A stretch of DNA of 64,000 bases from Gentiana macrophylla (Eukaryota > Streptophyta > Magnoliopsida > Gentianales > Gentianaceae): positions 194,122,601 through 194,186,600 of the forward strand of contig CM047805.1 in NCBI GenBank assembly GCA_026214975.1, written 5' to 3'. Positions 1 through 11,708 of the stretch are shown here, piece after piece; within the stretch, counting starts at the first letter, position 1; each line of letters starts with the position of its first letter. The notes under the pieces were generated by a model, which was given only the letters and a program-made list of their open reading frames with translations, did not search any database and had not been told where the DNA came from. The translations under genes were made by a program, and so were the position numbers.

Positions 1-115
1 AGTAACATTACTAATTAACATCATAAGAAAAAAGGTATGCTACAAACAAGACAAAGAAAAATCTCAAATCACTCGGTATATATAAAGCAGAATAAGCTAT
101 CTTTGAGATGGTGCA

Positions 116-378
116 TTATATACCTTCTTTCGCTTCGTTAGCGAGGTCATCGACTTCATCCATAACGTAATCTCCTAGCCCACAATGTTCCTCACAGCAC
201 TTAAAGAAATCCATTTGCAAAAAGTCTTGTCATGTCATTTTGTTCACCATAAAAAAAAGTTTCAAACTTCTAGGCTTCGAAAGTGAGGGAATCAGTTACC
301 TGAATCCATGTTGACAATGATCACATCCCTATCAACTTCGAATCCTTGGAGTAAAGATGTATGAACATGGCCTCCAGT
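116..378 (-). other. Possible two-exon 3' end of an unidentified coding region
   Basis: On the minus strand an open stretch at about 378-300 ends at a GTAACT donor-like site. A second open stretch (225-116) follows an AG and runs to a TAA stop. Joined in phase they give an acidic, cysteine-containing C-terminus (CCEEHCGLGDY, then VMDEVDDLANEAK). The intervening 74 bp would be a short plant intron. I do not recognise the family. The upstream exon start is unclear, no acceptor is obvious there, and the stretch is short enough to be chance. It does not match the methionine synthase remnant next to it. Confidence 0.2.
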
Positions 379-614
379 TGTAAAATTTAAAGGTGTTTTT
401 GACATGTAGTCCAGTATCATTGATATTATAAGTATCGTATACTTCATCGGACTTACCTAAAGATATTTTGGAGGAAATTACCTTGATTCAGCCTATGAGC
501 CAATGAAAATAGTGATTGCTCAGTTAGGACCAAAAGTTATTGTACTTGAGAAGACTCAAACGAAAACAAAGAATCACTTACACCCTTCCGGAAAACTTCA
601 TTCATAACTCTACA

Positions 615-1046
615 GTGATGACTTCCAGGATGCGAGTTGCGACATTGTCCAAGAAAAATCGACAAAAAAGGAAGTGTTTAAAATCAACTTTTGTGCAGGA
701 AGTACACAAAGACTAATCGCATATAAACAGCTTGTTTACTTCCAAAAACGTACGACATTCTTTTGACCATCCAATGTAGTAGCCAATGTATTGACTTCAA
801 GAACCTTTTGGGTAGCAACTATGGCGCCTCAAGAGATTGCAAAGTTCTTCAAGAATCAGAAAGATCATTAGCCCGAATGTTCCTTCCATTGACCACTCCA
901 GCAAACATGTACTTGTCTGTAGGAAATGCACATTTTTTCCCCCAAACTAAGTCAAATCCAAAGGTTGTAAATCCTTGTAAAGCAGATAGGGTGTTGTATG
1001 CCTCGTCCAGAACATCAGCAATGTAGGTCTCAACAAGAACACCGAG
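615..1046 (-). pseudogene. METE: Degenerate cobalamin-independent methionine synthase fragment
   Basis: Minus-strand translation from about 1046 gives segments that line up with the N-terminal half of plant 5-methyltetrahydropteroyltriglutamate-homocysteine methyltransferase: [23 protein letters not shown] and TLQSLE, then VATQKVLEVNTLA and a weaker ASWKSS-like stretch near 640. That enzyme makes methionine by methylating homocysteine. Here the reading frame is broken by a TGA after the NGRN segment. The residues normally between the LQxLE and QKVxEVN blocks are missing, and an intron-like stretch (about 740-690) separates the last blocks, so the copy was not a processed cDNA. The C-terminal zinc-binding half is absent. 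It is a pseudogene fragment. The family assignment rests on remembered conserved blocks, not a search. Confidence 0.72.
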
Positions 1047-2100
1047 TTGTATGAAATAAAGATTTATTAATCAGACATTACTACAGTATCTACATTAACT
1101 TGTTTGCTTTTTATTTTGTGAACAAATAACTATGGCCTCATCAAACACCATAAACCAAAGATTCCAGGAATAAAGTACCTAATTCATCCCAGGTATTTGA
1201 AATAAAGGAATACTATTAACACTACTCGTATATCCAAACAAGAAAACATTGTAAAGATCAAACCTTATTTCACAGCATCTGAAGATGGCTCCAATGTGTC
1301 GACAAAGAAAGAGAGGAATTTGAGGGACGAATCTCGTTAATGAGATCTCGAAACATAAACGAACGATCAATTGAGTTTGATACCGATCGTCCCTCCTTCA
1401 ATTATAGCATCCAAAAGCGCAATTGATCAAACCGTTCATCGTCTTGCATTTGGAAAATCCCGCTAAAAAACCATTCGTCGACTTGCGCTAGAATCGAGCA
1501 CTCCATAGCCGGATGTGGGAGTGGCTTGGTGGTCCGATGGTGGGGCTTGGGGTTTCTTTGAATGTTGCTCTCGACAAGGAATCGGGGCGGCACGAGAAAA
1601 TGAAGATTGCAAATTTAGGAGAAGGTTAGGTTGTAGGTTTTTTTGTTGGAGGTAAAATGAATTGGGGGCTGAAATGATCCGTGTTTTTAACTTGGTTTTG
1701 ATAAGGCGTTCTCAAACGCATTTAGAGTTAAAAATAAAAAAAATAAAATAAAAAAGTACTGTAGCGAAAATGCACCAAGGAGCAAACGCCCCATCAAAGG
1801 CCCAGAAGAGGCGTTGGTGACAAAATGTCCCAAAATTATTGTCTTAATATCCATAATTTGTAGTAGTGACACAGACATTGATGAATGCTAACTCATCAAA
1901 ACACAAGCCTATCATGCTCTTCCGACGGATCCGAACTTCAACTCCCTTTAAGAGTACATTCGGTGTTTTAACTGAACGAATCAGAAGCTCAATTCAGGCT
2001 TGTCCAAGTTTGTACCATTTAATATATCATATATAAAGGTTTCATTAAGCTAAATCATGCTTATAAGGCTGAACCACAACCAACAAAGGAAGAAGGATAA
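1047..2100. other. Intergenic stretch, no supported gene
   Basis: Short minus-strand ORFs (for example 1593-1402 and 1370-1179) show no recognisable motif, and the intervening sequence is rich in A/T homopolymers. I see no RNA gene, terminal repeat or coding domain. A leader for the minus-strand remnants to the left is possible but not demonstrable. Confidence 0.5.
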
Positions 2101-2110
2101 AACAAGCTAG

Positions 2111-2304
2111 ACGCCCGTTTAAGGCTCTGGACGCCCGTCTGAAGCTTATTGGACGCCCGTCCACTATACCCAGACGCCCGTCCACCTAAAACAGTTTCAA
2201 TCCTGAATGTAAAACAACACTTCAAACGCCCGTCCAGAAAAGCCAGACGCTCGTCCGAAATGTACCCCAAGTAGACGCCCGTCCAGAGAGGCCAGACGCT
2301 CGTC
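2111..2304. repeat. Interspersed 11-bp minisatellite, GACGCCCGTCC
   Basis: Eight copies of GACGCCCGTCC or one- to two-base variants (GACGCTCGTCC, AACGCCCGTCC, GACGCCCGTTT) lie in about 195 bp, spaced irregularly by roughly 18-54 bp. The core GACG..CGTC is nearly self-complementary. The block is much more GC-rich than its surroundings. Function is unknown. Confidence 0.7.
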
Positions 2305-3759
2305 CACCTGGGCTCGACTAGAACCCTAAACCTTCATCATGCGATTTCCAAAACGATTCCAACCCGAAGAACAGCCAGAACAACACAAAAAAACTCTGAA
2401 AAATTATGTCTAAACATATTATGGCACTTATGATCAATGACCAATCCATAAACTCATCAATCTAGCATCAAAACACCCTACAATCCCATCTAAACCTTAT
2501 AAAAGACATTTGAGATCATAAGGATAGTTTCCTTACCTATTTGCGGCATGTAAACCGATCAAAACCTCAACAAAAGCCTACGACTTTGCCAACCAAAATC
2601 GGTATCAATACGATGCTTTCCTCACGGCGATTCTAACGCTCCCGTCCGATCGAAAACCACCAAGAAGTGCTTCGATTATTGGTGAAACCTCCCAACCCTC
2701 AACTCTCTCCTTGAATGCGCAGAGAAGAGAGGGAAAACGTGGTCGCTCTCTTTTTTGTAAAAAGGTTATGGGGATTATCAGTCAGATTTTCCTTTAAATA
2801 CCCATTCCCATGAAACCTTAGTTTTCCTTACTTGCCCTTAGTCATAAAATCAGATTTCCTTAACTATATATATATATATATACCACTCGAAATATATATA
2901 TGTAACGTCCAAACTAATTCACTCCGAATAAAAGGAACCGAACCCAATATTTCGTTTTCGTAAAAAGACACGTCTGTCCTTTCCCGAAAATCGGAATATG
3001 CTCTTTCTATTTTTGATTAATGATTCACTAGTGTCTTCATGTCCCGTCCGGATTAAGATTTGATGAAATTCGTGAGTCAAATATGAGTTTTGATCTACTA
3101 GAAATTATATATTCTATGTTGATCTGTTGAAAATGCTATTCTGAATGAAAATTAGACCAACAGAGATGAAACAACAATCGGGTGTCTGTCCCATCGGAGG
3201 GTGTGATATAGATCTACCTTTATGTCTATATCATACTCGTACAAAAATACACTTACTATTTTAGGATAATATTGACCATTCACACCACTTACATGCATTC
3301 ATGTATATATATAATTGATAAAATGTTGCTATTAGAAATATTGTATATTTCCAAATTGATTACAAATATAAAATCTACTTTCATATTAAGCTAATAAGTT
3401 TTATTTTCTGAATTAAATAAAGTGTTCGTGCTAAATTTTTATATACGTCGTATTTGAGCAATTATATATATAAAATAAATTTTCGTGTGAAGTCAATTAG
3501 TGACATCTTCTTTACTAAAAAAATCTTTAAAATTAACTAGCTTACTGTTCAGAAAGTGAACCTGCTTCAAATTCAAAAAGTCCTTCTTGTGTAATAAATG
3601 GGTCTCGAATACAAACAACAGTATGCTTGGGAACCGAACCACTGAATATTTTGATATATGAAAAGTCTCTATCAGCCGATTGACATAACATGAATCTATG
3701 TGGATTAAATGCATCTCTATTTAATATGTATGCTATTTAGAATTCCAAGTCATGACATT
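2305..3759. other. Intergenic stretch with a short (TA)n tract; may include the start of the next LTR
   Basis: No coding domain is visible. A (TA)n tract lies at about 2863-2882. A TGTTGATCTG at 3117 is a possible, unproven left end for the LTR that finishes at 5203; nothing in this stretch matches the RT sequence expected upstream of the LTR/RT junction. Confidence 0.4.
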
Positions 3760-5203
3760 TAATGCACAACCACTGCATTCTTCACTTCACTGTCTATATA
3801 ATCTCAAATACATTAAACTGATCTAGCAACTAAGCAGATCAAACATTTTCTAAATACAAAAAATTATCCTTGTATTTTCGATTGTTTGCCGTTGCACTTG
3901 TATTTCTGTTTCTTCGGTTCAGAAAGTGCAAGTCTGAGTTTCATCTTGAATCATTGTGATTCAAGGTTGAAATTGGTTTAGGTGATAAAGACTGGAAACC
4001 CAGCTTGGGCAAGGATTGCGATCTTGGTTCGTTTCTGGTACCAGCCTTCCGTTTCTCTCAACCTGAACCTTCGTGGTTCAATATCAGTAAGTTCATATTT
4101 TTTACTTTGGTTTTCAAGTTGCTCTTTTCATCTGTTTTGTGAATTTAGAACTTGATTATTCTAAGTATTGAAGGTCGTATTTATTCTGTTGTGTTAATCT
4201 TTAGAAACAGAACTGTGGTTGAATCTTTGTGACTGTGTGTCACTATTGTGTTAAAGATTCTTTCAATACAGTGTGATCTAAAGGCTTAACAAGTGAGAAT
4301 CCGTTTTTCCTTTGTATTTCTATTTTCTGTTACGAATATTGAAGATTATTGTAATTGTAATAAACTGAAAGTATTGTGGAAATATGTGTGGTGATTTATG
4401 TGATACACCTAGAATTTTATGATCTAGATAATCCAAGATAAAATCTTACCTATTTATGATTGAAACTGAACTAGAAATATCAATTAAATCACTATCATTT
4501 GTGACTAAGAAGTCATAGCAATTTTTGTTCTAATCCTTCAAGATATTTTTATTATATCAACCTGCAACTTTATTGCATTAATAAGAGTCTGTTGTGCTTG
4601 GTATATGTCTGTTTATTGTGTTAATAATAATTAAAGCATATTTTAGTTAACACAGCATTTGGGCAAAACCATTATCTTGACTAAATTGCTTTAACACAAG
4701 ATCTGCACATTTTGGTTTACATTAATATTTGTAAGTCACTTAAGGTGCCTATTTATTTGTCAACAAATTGACTAAAATTATATATTTATCTGAAGTTTTA
4801 ACAAACTTGTATATTTTCATTGAAGTGAAAATCTACATCTAAACCATTAAGGAGTATTTTATTGTCCTCAAACCATCTACAACAATTAGCTTTCTAAGCC
4901 TGTTCAATCTAGATCCTGTATTGTTTGCAAAATCAGAGATTTGCATTTAAATTGGAAACATAATGTGAATCAATCAAAGCTAAATAAAAGTGATACATAA
5001 CTCGGTCACGTAACTTAGAAACAATACATTAACCGGTTAGTTCTTCCACCTAATTTGGTCTAACAACTTCCTAAATATTTGGAACTCCGTAATTAATTAA
5101 TGGCCTTAATATAGTTCGAAAAAGCATTAAGTAAAATTTTAAAAAGGCTAATATCCTATTCAACCCCCTCTAGGATATATTATTGCGCATATATGATCCA
5201 ACA
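3760..5203 (+). mobile_element. LTR (R-U5 and part of U3) of a Sirevirus-type Ty1-copia element
   Basis: The right end has the plant Sirevirus layout: a 'ttcaaccccctctaggat' block, then GATCCAACA ending at 5203. A TATATAAT box lies at 3795-3802, with a C/T- and A-rich leader after it. A donor-like CAG/GTAAG-type site (CAGTAAGTTC) is near 4086. The left boundary could not be fixed; 3117 is possible. The end is not followed by the usual ATTGGTATC primer-binding site: position 5204 is already inside RT. Its sequence differs from the LTR at 9985-11365, so the two are not a pair. Confidence 0.6.
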
Positions 5204-6136
5204 GATATCATCTTTGGATCCGAAGATGAAAGGCCATGTGAAAAGTTTGCAAATTCGCTGAAATGAAAATTCAAATGAGTATGATGGGAGACTCAACTAC
5301 TTTCTTGGATTACAAGTGAAACAGATGAAAGATGGTATATTCATTAATCAAGCCAAATAAACAAAGGACTTGATAAACAAGTATGGAATGGACACAAGTG
5401 GAACATCAGAAACACCAATGTGTGCTAGAGTCATTCTTAGAAAAGATGAAAATGGAAAAGTTGTGGATCAGAAGATATACAGAGGCATAATTGGTTTACT
5501 ACTCTACTTAACTGCTAGCGGACCAGATATTGCATTTGCAGTGGGAGTATGTGCAAGATTCCAATCACAACCAAAGGAATCACACTTACTAGCAGCTAAG
5601 AGAATCATTAAATATTTGAAGCGTACAATGAACGTTGCAATTTGGTATCCAAGAGATGAAGGATTCAAGTTAATATCCTATTCAGATTCAGATAATGTTG
5701 GATGTAAAGTGGATAGAAAAAACACCTCAAGAACTTGTCAGATGCTAGGTAGCAGACTAGTATCATGGTTCACTAAAAATCAGAACTCTATATCTACTTG
5801 AATAGTTGAAGCAGAGTACATAGCAGCTACCAGCTGTTATGCACAAATATTATGGATAAACAACAGCTAAGAGACTATGGAATAAAGGAGAAGACAATTC
5901 CTATCTTGTGTGATAATACAAGTGAAATTTCAATCATAGAAAATCCAGTGTTTCATTCAAGAACCAAGCATATTGATTGAGGCAACATTTCACTAGAGAT
6001 CATATGGAAAAAAAAGATGTAATTTTGAAGTATATATCCACTGAAGATGAACTAGCTGATATATTCACTAAGCCACTCAGTCATGAAAGGTTCTGCAAGT
6101 TAAGAACTGAGTTGGGACAGATTGAAATCGACTAAG
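5204..6136 (+). pseudogene. Sirevirus Ty1-copia pol, 3' part: RT C-terminus and RNase H
   Basis: The sequence opens at the middle of the RT active-site block (DIIFGS, normally preceded by YVD). It continues with FLGLQVKQ, YRGIIGLLLYLTASGPDI, an HLLAAKRIIKYLKRT block, then the copia RNase H segments AEYIAATSCYAQILW, LCDNTS and SRTKHID, and finishes at IFTKPLSHERFCKLR followed by a stop near 6136. This is the order and wording of the Sirevirus (SIRE/Maximus) lineage. Stops interrupt the frame (near 5265, 5358, 5800, 5869 and 5980) along with at least one frameshift. Gag, protease, integrase and most of RT are missing to the left, where an unrelated LTR begins. The copy is dead. Confidence 0.88.
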
Positions 6137-6775
6137 TTATTTGGAACAACTAACTGGAGTAACCAGCTGAGTGACTTCACCAACTGACTTAACTTTTGAC
6201 ATTTCGGGTGAGCTCACTTGGTAGGTTAGTCACTGGTACTAGCGAAGTCTACTTAACTGGTTGTTAGGAGCAGTTGTTTTGATGAAGCAGCTCGGTAAAC
6301 AAGAACCAGCTTAGACACTTGATCCGCTAGTGAGAAGTTAAGTCATCGAGCCACTCAACACCATCAGTGATGTAGCCAGCTAAGTAAAGTGTGAAATGTA
6401 TCAATTGTTTACACATGTGGAAAATCAGAGATTATTGGGTATTTATCACACGCGTGGAAATTATTTTAATCAGACACAATGATTAAAATACAAGAGTTAT
6501 TATTTGAAAAGAAGGAACGACGGAAAAAGCTCAAAACTCGGGATTCATCATTACTTCTCTTGATACACTCCCCCCACTATCCTAAATTACCATGATGTAT
6601 ATTAATAGTATTACGCATCCATCCCACTAAATCTCTCCATATTCATATCTATTCTCACTACCAAATATCTACCTATATAAACAACACTTACTCATTTCAC
6701 AAAATCTTTACGATTACACAGCTCCTTAACCCTAATTTTTAGAAATTTCACAGCTTTCTCTCTCAAATTTCTTCA
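6137..6775 (+). promoter_or_regulatory. Spacer between pol and downstream ORF, with TATA-like box
   Basis: This 640-bp non-coding spacer separates the end of pol from the ATG of the next ORF. A TATATAA at 6674-6680 sits about 100 bp before the ATG at 6776, followed by a pyrimidine-rich stretch ending in 'tttcttca' before the ATG, as in a plant 5' UTR. A separate promoter for the downstream ORF is an inference. Several CAGCTGA/CAACTGA-like words recur in 6140-6380. Confidence 0.4.
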
Positions 6776-9775
6776 ATGGCTTCATCTTCTTCACAAATTT
6801 TTTCTGTAAAATAGTATGAGAACATCATAGCCACTGGGTCTTTCTTCAGACCTATGCATTATCTCAGTTTATGTGAAAGCAATCCCTAATCACAAAGATG
6901 GTAGATGGGTGTACCAATTTAGAGCTAATGATCTTCCTTAATCCACCAATCAAAGATGTGTGTTATGAGAATCTCATCTTATTCTGAAAATGCCAAGTTT
7001 GTGGAGGGACGCATCATGGAGGATGCTCAACTAATTCCTGACAAGATTACCACAACTAATGGCCACAAATTGACAATAACGGCTTATCTACTCCACCAGG
7101 ATCTCAAGATATCCAGAAATGGCCCCACGAGATTGAAGAATGTGGAGATTGATACGGATGCATTTTGGCATGAGATTGGGAAGGATGGTACTCCAGAAAA
7201 TAAGAAATTCAACTACTTAAGAACGACTTTGAAGAAACCGTTTGAAGAATTCAGCCATCTCGTTGGAAAATGCATTGATGGAAAGCTAGGAGCCTTGAAT
7301 GCTATGACAGAAGCAAGAACCAGGCTGATGAAAATAATCTATGAGGGATTGGAGTTTGACTGGGAAACTTACATCTTCAACAGGCTCAATGATCAAATTG
7401 AAGGTGAGAGTGATGTATGGAAGAAGGCTTCACAGAGAGGATTGCGAAAGACTGGACCTTTCTGGATGTGCAGAAATCATATGGAATTCCACTTCACTAT
7501 CTTTTGAAGAAGTTGCAGGTAGCACCCATTCAATTACATACATTACACTATTCCAATATGATGTTCACCTATGTGAAGAAGGAAAATATTGCTCAGAAAA
7601 GAAAGGAACCTAAATCGGCACCTTAAACTGAACAAAGAAATATAAGAAGATCAGAATCCACCATAAATCTAGAGAAAGAGGTTGAACAACATTCCAAAAC
7701 CATTAAAGGTACAGAGGCACATACAGAAGATGAGAATATTTGGTAAGAAACTCATGAAATGGAAACTGATACTGAAATTGTTGAGGAAGAAGACGAAATC
7801 ACTGAAAGGGATATTGATGATAGAGTAGCTGAATATTTGAATTGGAAGATAGGAGACTCCAAGCTTCAATATTCAAATACTACAATTATGTTTGGTGAAG
7901 AGGAATGGTCCTTCTTGTTTCTTGAAGTAACCGCATTGGTTGTTATTCTGGATAAGACACCATTATGGGAATTGATTGAGAAAGCCAAGGCAAGGTTGGC
8001 ACATTCTATAGGAGATGATGACAATGATGATGATTATTATCATGATGATGATGATGACCAGGATGATGGACATGATGATGGAGAAGAAGGTGCAGGTGAT
8101 GATGAAAACATGACTCTCTTTGAGTATGTACAACAAATTGCAGTAGCACAACAACAGCATCAGAGTGCACCAGCTGAGAGCACTCCACCAGTTAAACTAG
8201 AAGTTACAGAGGCAGTCCTTCACCAATTGAAAACACACAACAAACCTTAGCTAATACCTCTGAAAGTGCAGCTGATCCACACCATTGAAAAATATTCCCA
8301 ACGCAAAGAAAGGGGGGATGAATGACAGTCCAACTAAATCTATTACCACCACTCTAAACCTTGAAGATGGAGTAGGCGAGGCAGATGTCAATCAGCCAGC
8401 AATGACTACACCGGCTCAGGCACAACAAACTGTTTGTATTCCTGATCATACTTTCCAAGCAGCTGTGGATTCATTGGTTGATGAATTGGAACAACAAGCT
8501 TTGTACCTCAGAACCATGTCTGTAGTTTTTAAAGATGAAAGCACCACTCGAGAGGAGAGGTTTAATGTTGTGGCAAAATACATAGACATGCAGAACATCA
8601 TTGTTAAGAATCAGACTCAGCTGATTGTCCAAATGAACACCAATCTCACCAACAGGAGCAGAGGACTAAAGAAACATGTCTTTGATGAGTTGGTTGATCT
8701 GGAAAGATCTATGGCCAACAGACTAAATCCAATGTCAGTAAAATTAAGGGAGCATGATGATAGGTTTACTTATGTAGAAGGAAAGTTAGATAGTCTACTA
8801 TCTGCTGCAGAGACTACCAACAACATATTGCTACAACTCCCTACAGATGCTGCCAAAAAGGGGGAAAGTGGAAGTGATAATCCTGAAAGCAGAACCAGAA
8901 CACCATACCTCACAGCAAAACAGATAAAAGAAAGAGACAAGGAAATAAGAATTAGAGCTCGGCCTGATGAACAGCAAAGGAGGATACAAGAAGAGAGGGA
9001 GAAAGCCAGAAATGAACCTTGTCTAGGATTTCCTCATCCTGTACAAATCATACCTGATGATGATAGGGATAGATTAGATCACCATCAACAACAACAAAGG
9101 TCTGGATATGGACAACAGAGAGGACCCAGCACTAGCAGATGCAGTGGAAGTGGTCAGAGTCACTCAAGGGGTAATGACACAAGGAAACACTCTGCTGGTA
9201 AATATTCAAGTCAAAGAAGGAACTCCACCACCTTCAAAAACAAGGAAGAAAGGGATTCTAAGGTGACAAGATGTGTTAGGAATTCTTTCAAGTTCGGGAT
9301 GATGCTTACCCAAACATGTGACAAGATGAAGCATAGGTTGATTTGCTAAGATTTCAAGATGAACAGTTGAGAGTTGATGTAGCAAAGATGTATAATGAGT
9401 TGAAAAGGTAGTATACATCTCAGAGGAAAAGAACAGCAGAGGGGGAACCTGTTCCAAAATAGAGAGGATCAACTGTGGCCCCCAAAGAGCTGAAAAGTCC
9501 TGAGGACCTTTTTACTTACTGAAAAATGGAAAGTGGAATTTGAAAATCTGAAGAGGTTGTTCAGACCTATGTCTAGAATAACAAGTCAAGAACAATGGAA
9601 AATGTTCAAACAACTGAAGCTTGCATATGGTGACATTGATGAAGCCAAGAAAAGGCTAGAAGGTTACTTTGGCAAGCCACAGGCACATGAGACTTTACCA
9701 GACTTCAACAGGTTGTTCAACAGAAAATCCTTTGGCAGTATGCCTCAAGAAACTACCTTAGCCTACTGGAAATGA
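6776..9775 (+). pseudogene. ORF in the env-like position of a Sirevirus (broken)
   Basis: Downstream of pol and upstream of the polypurine tract lies about 3 kb of broken coding sequence. It starts with MASSSSQIF (stop at 6812). A globular stretch (6956-7500) follows with a frameshift near 7430, then an acidic segment encoded by GAT/GAC repeats (about 8010-8090), a glutamine/proline-rich linker, and a long hydrophilic helical region (8285-9000). A basic tail rich in Q, R, S and G follows, and a last short segment is at 9533-9775. Sireviruses often carry an extra ORF here, called env-like by position and coiled-coil content. I see no convincing signal peptide or membrane anchor, so an envelope role is not supported. 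At least four stops or shifts make it non-functional. Confidence 0.6.
8010..8095 (+). repeat. GAT/GAC trinucleotide repeat coding an aspartate run
   Basis: An imperfect GAT-rich run encodes a stretch of mostly Asp residues with a few Tyr, His and Gln, inside the env-like ORF. It is a low-complexity acidic linker. Confidence 0.75.
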
Positions 9776-9984
9776 AATTTCCAAATGTGGATTTCAAGTA
9801 TATGATGGGCATTCACACAACAAAGTTCAATAAATACAAGGAAAATCTAAGGAACTAGTAGGTGAATATTTGACCCTTTAAGGATGAATAAAGAATTTTG
9901 GATTTAACTCTTATTCATTATATGGAAATTGTTTACTTATATTCAAGCTTATAAGGGTTTTGGCATCATCAAAAAGAGGGAAAT
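9776..9984 (+). other. 3' untranslated part and polypurine tract of the Sirevirus
   Basis: After the last coding remnant there is an A/T-rich spacer, then 'catcaaaaagagggaaat' (9966-9984) directly before TGTTAGG. This matches the purine tract that Sireviruses carry just before the 3' LTR. Confidence 0.7.
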
Positions 9985-11365
9985 TGTTAGGAACATTATA
10001 TAGTTTTGATGATCTCCATGCTAGCTATTAAAACAAGCCTGAAATAAGATAGAATTGAATGTATAAGTTTTTTATGTAGAAGTCTGATGTGTTGTATAAG
10101 TTTAGTCAGACAAGCACTGTACTAGTCTGGCAGGCCATCTCAGTAAAGACAGAAGACCTACAGAGTGAAAATAGTCAAGGCACCAGCACAGTGAAGTGAA
10201 GACTTATGGACTGACTTACAAGGAGTCTATGACGGCCTTGGGTAAGTCTAAGAATTAATACAAGTGATAAAACTCAATTATTTATAATATGGTGTACACT
10301 GGTCTCACACAAAATAAAAATCAGTGAAGTGAACCTCTATCGGCTGATAAACAACACAGAAGCAACAGCAACGTAGAAATCAAGCAGACAAGTAAAGCAG
10401 CCACTTGATGAATGAAGTAACGAAAGAAGCAGGCAAGTGAAGTAGTCACTCAGCCGGTGAAGTAAAAGAAAGGCAGCTAAGTCAAGTAAGATGTCTATAC
10501 TTATTTAAAAACATGGAAAATATGGAAGATCAAGCAATTAATACAGAATCAATTAAAGACGGATTCAATGATGGACGTTTGATGAAAATCCGGACCACTT
10601 AAATCAAGGAAGATTAATTCAAGACAGAATCAAGGATTTTATTGAGCATTTATATCCAACAAACGGAAATTCAAAATCAAGGGATTTGTGGCTATAAATA
10701 GAAGGCATTGACCGAATGGAAAAACAATGAAGTACATCATCGAATTCTAAGTGCCAAATCTCTATCAATTTCACAAACCTTCTTTCTAATCTTCATAGAA
10801 CACATCCAGAAAATCAAACTCAGAATACAGAGAAGAAAAGTAACAATCCAGTCTGAGTATCGATCAAACTTTGTGAATTTAAATCACAGTCAAATCCAGC
10901 ATTTGATACAGTTGATCTGAGAAAGAATTGCATATTGTGTGATAGCTGCTGAAGAATTTGTTCCCAATGAGCAGTGTGGAAGATTCAATCATAGAAGCTT
11001 TTGTTGCCAAGGTGTGATAATCTGTAGATTGTAAATCTTGTGTAGTGAAGGACAATCATCATTATTGTAGTGGTGAAAACAATAGTGAATTCCTCCAACC
11101 ATCATAGGAGAATAGTGGATTAAGGGATTACACCACCCTGAACCACTATAAGTTTTTGTGTTCATTTACTTTATGCATTTTCCTTTTAGTATTTACATTC
11201 TGCAATTTACATATTTGTGTGTGATTGTTTAAATTACTTTGAAACAACTATTTGGAAGGGTTTTATCTACTCCACAAAAACATTTCATCAAGAAAAGTTT
11301 TTAAAATCCATATATAGTCATTCACCCCTCTCTAACTATATACTCACCCTTCTCTTGGACCAACA
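9985..11365 (+). mobile_element. 3' LTR of the Sirevirus (1381 bp)
   Basis: It begins TGTTAGGAAC right after the polypurine tract and ends GGACCAACA at 11365. A TATAAATA box is at 10693-10700. The right half has the T-rich block and CCAACA end usual for Sirevirus LTRs. Position 11366 onward is Athila-type internal sequence. The LTR at 3760-5203 is a different family, so this copy has lost its own 5' LTR. Confidence 0.8.
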
Positions 11366-11708
11366 GTCTGTATATCTTTGAGTCTTCCAGGCGAGTGGAA
11401 CAGCGTGGCAAGTAAATAAATTTTTTCTTTTTTGTGTCATTGTAGTACGCCACATGGAGTTCAGCAACCAAGCTCGAGGGATTTATACCTTAGATCAAAA
11501 TGTTTGAAAAGAGAATTTAAAGGAAGATCGAGAAAAGATACAAACACTGGCGGATGATATGAGCTCGCACAAAAGAAGTGAGAAGGATATGGATAAGGGA
11601 TACCTGAGTTGCAGGATCCTGACGAGACAATGGCAGCTAGAAACGCGAAAATCGAAAGCGGTGAAGGAGAGAATAGTGTCAAGGAGGAAAACGGACGATG
11701 GTAGGCGC
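11366..11708 (+). other. Athila leader without a visible 5' LTR
   Basis: This is purine-rich untranslated sequence before the gag start. Neither an LTR nor the expected TGGCGCC primer-binding site is present on this side, so the Athila element is truncated at its junction with the Sirevirus LTR. Confidence 0.5.

Noticed and set aside
450..608. Plus-strand open stretch reading GGNYLDSAYEPMKIVIAQLG
   Set aside because: No recognised motif, no start codon context and no neighbour in frame; treated as chance.
1402..1593. Minus-strand 63-codon ORF as an N-terminal exon
   Set aside because: No donor in frame and no domain; an in-frame stop follows at once.
7963..8188. Minus-strand Ile/Val- or His-rich ORFs over the GAT repeat
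   Set aside because: Antisense reading of the aspartate-coding repeat, low complexity only.
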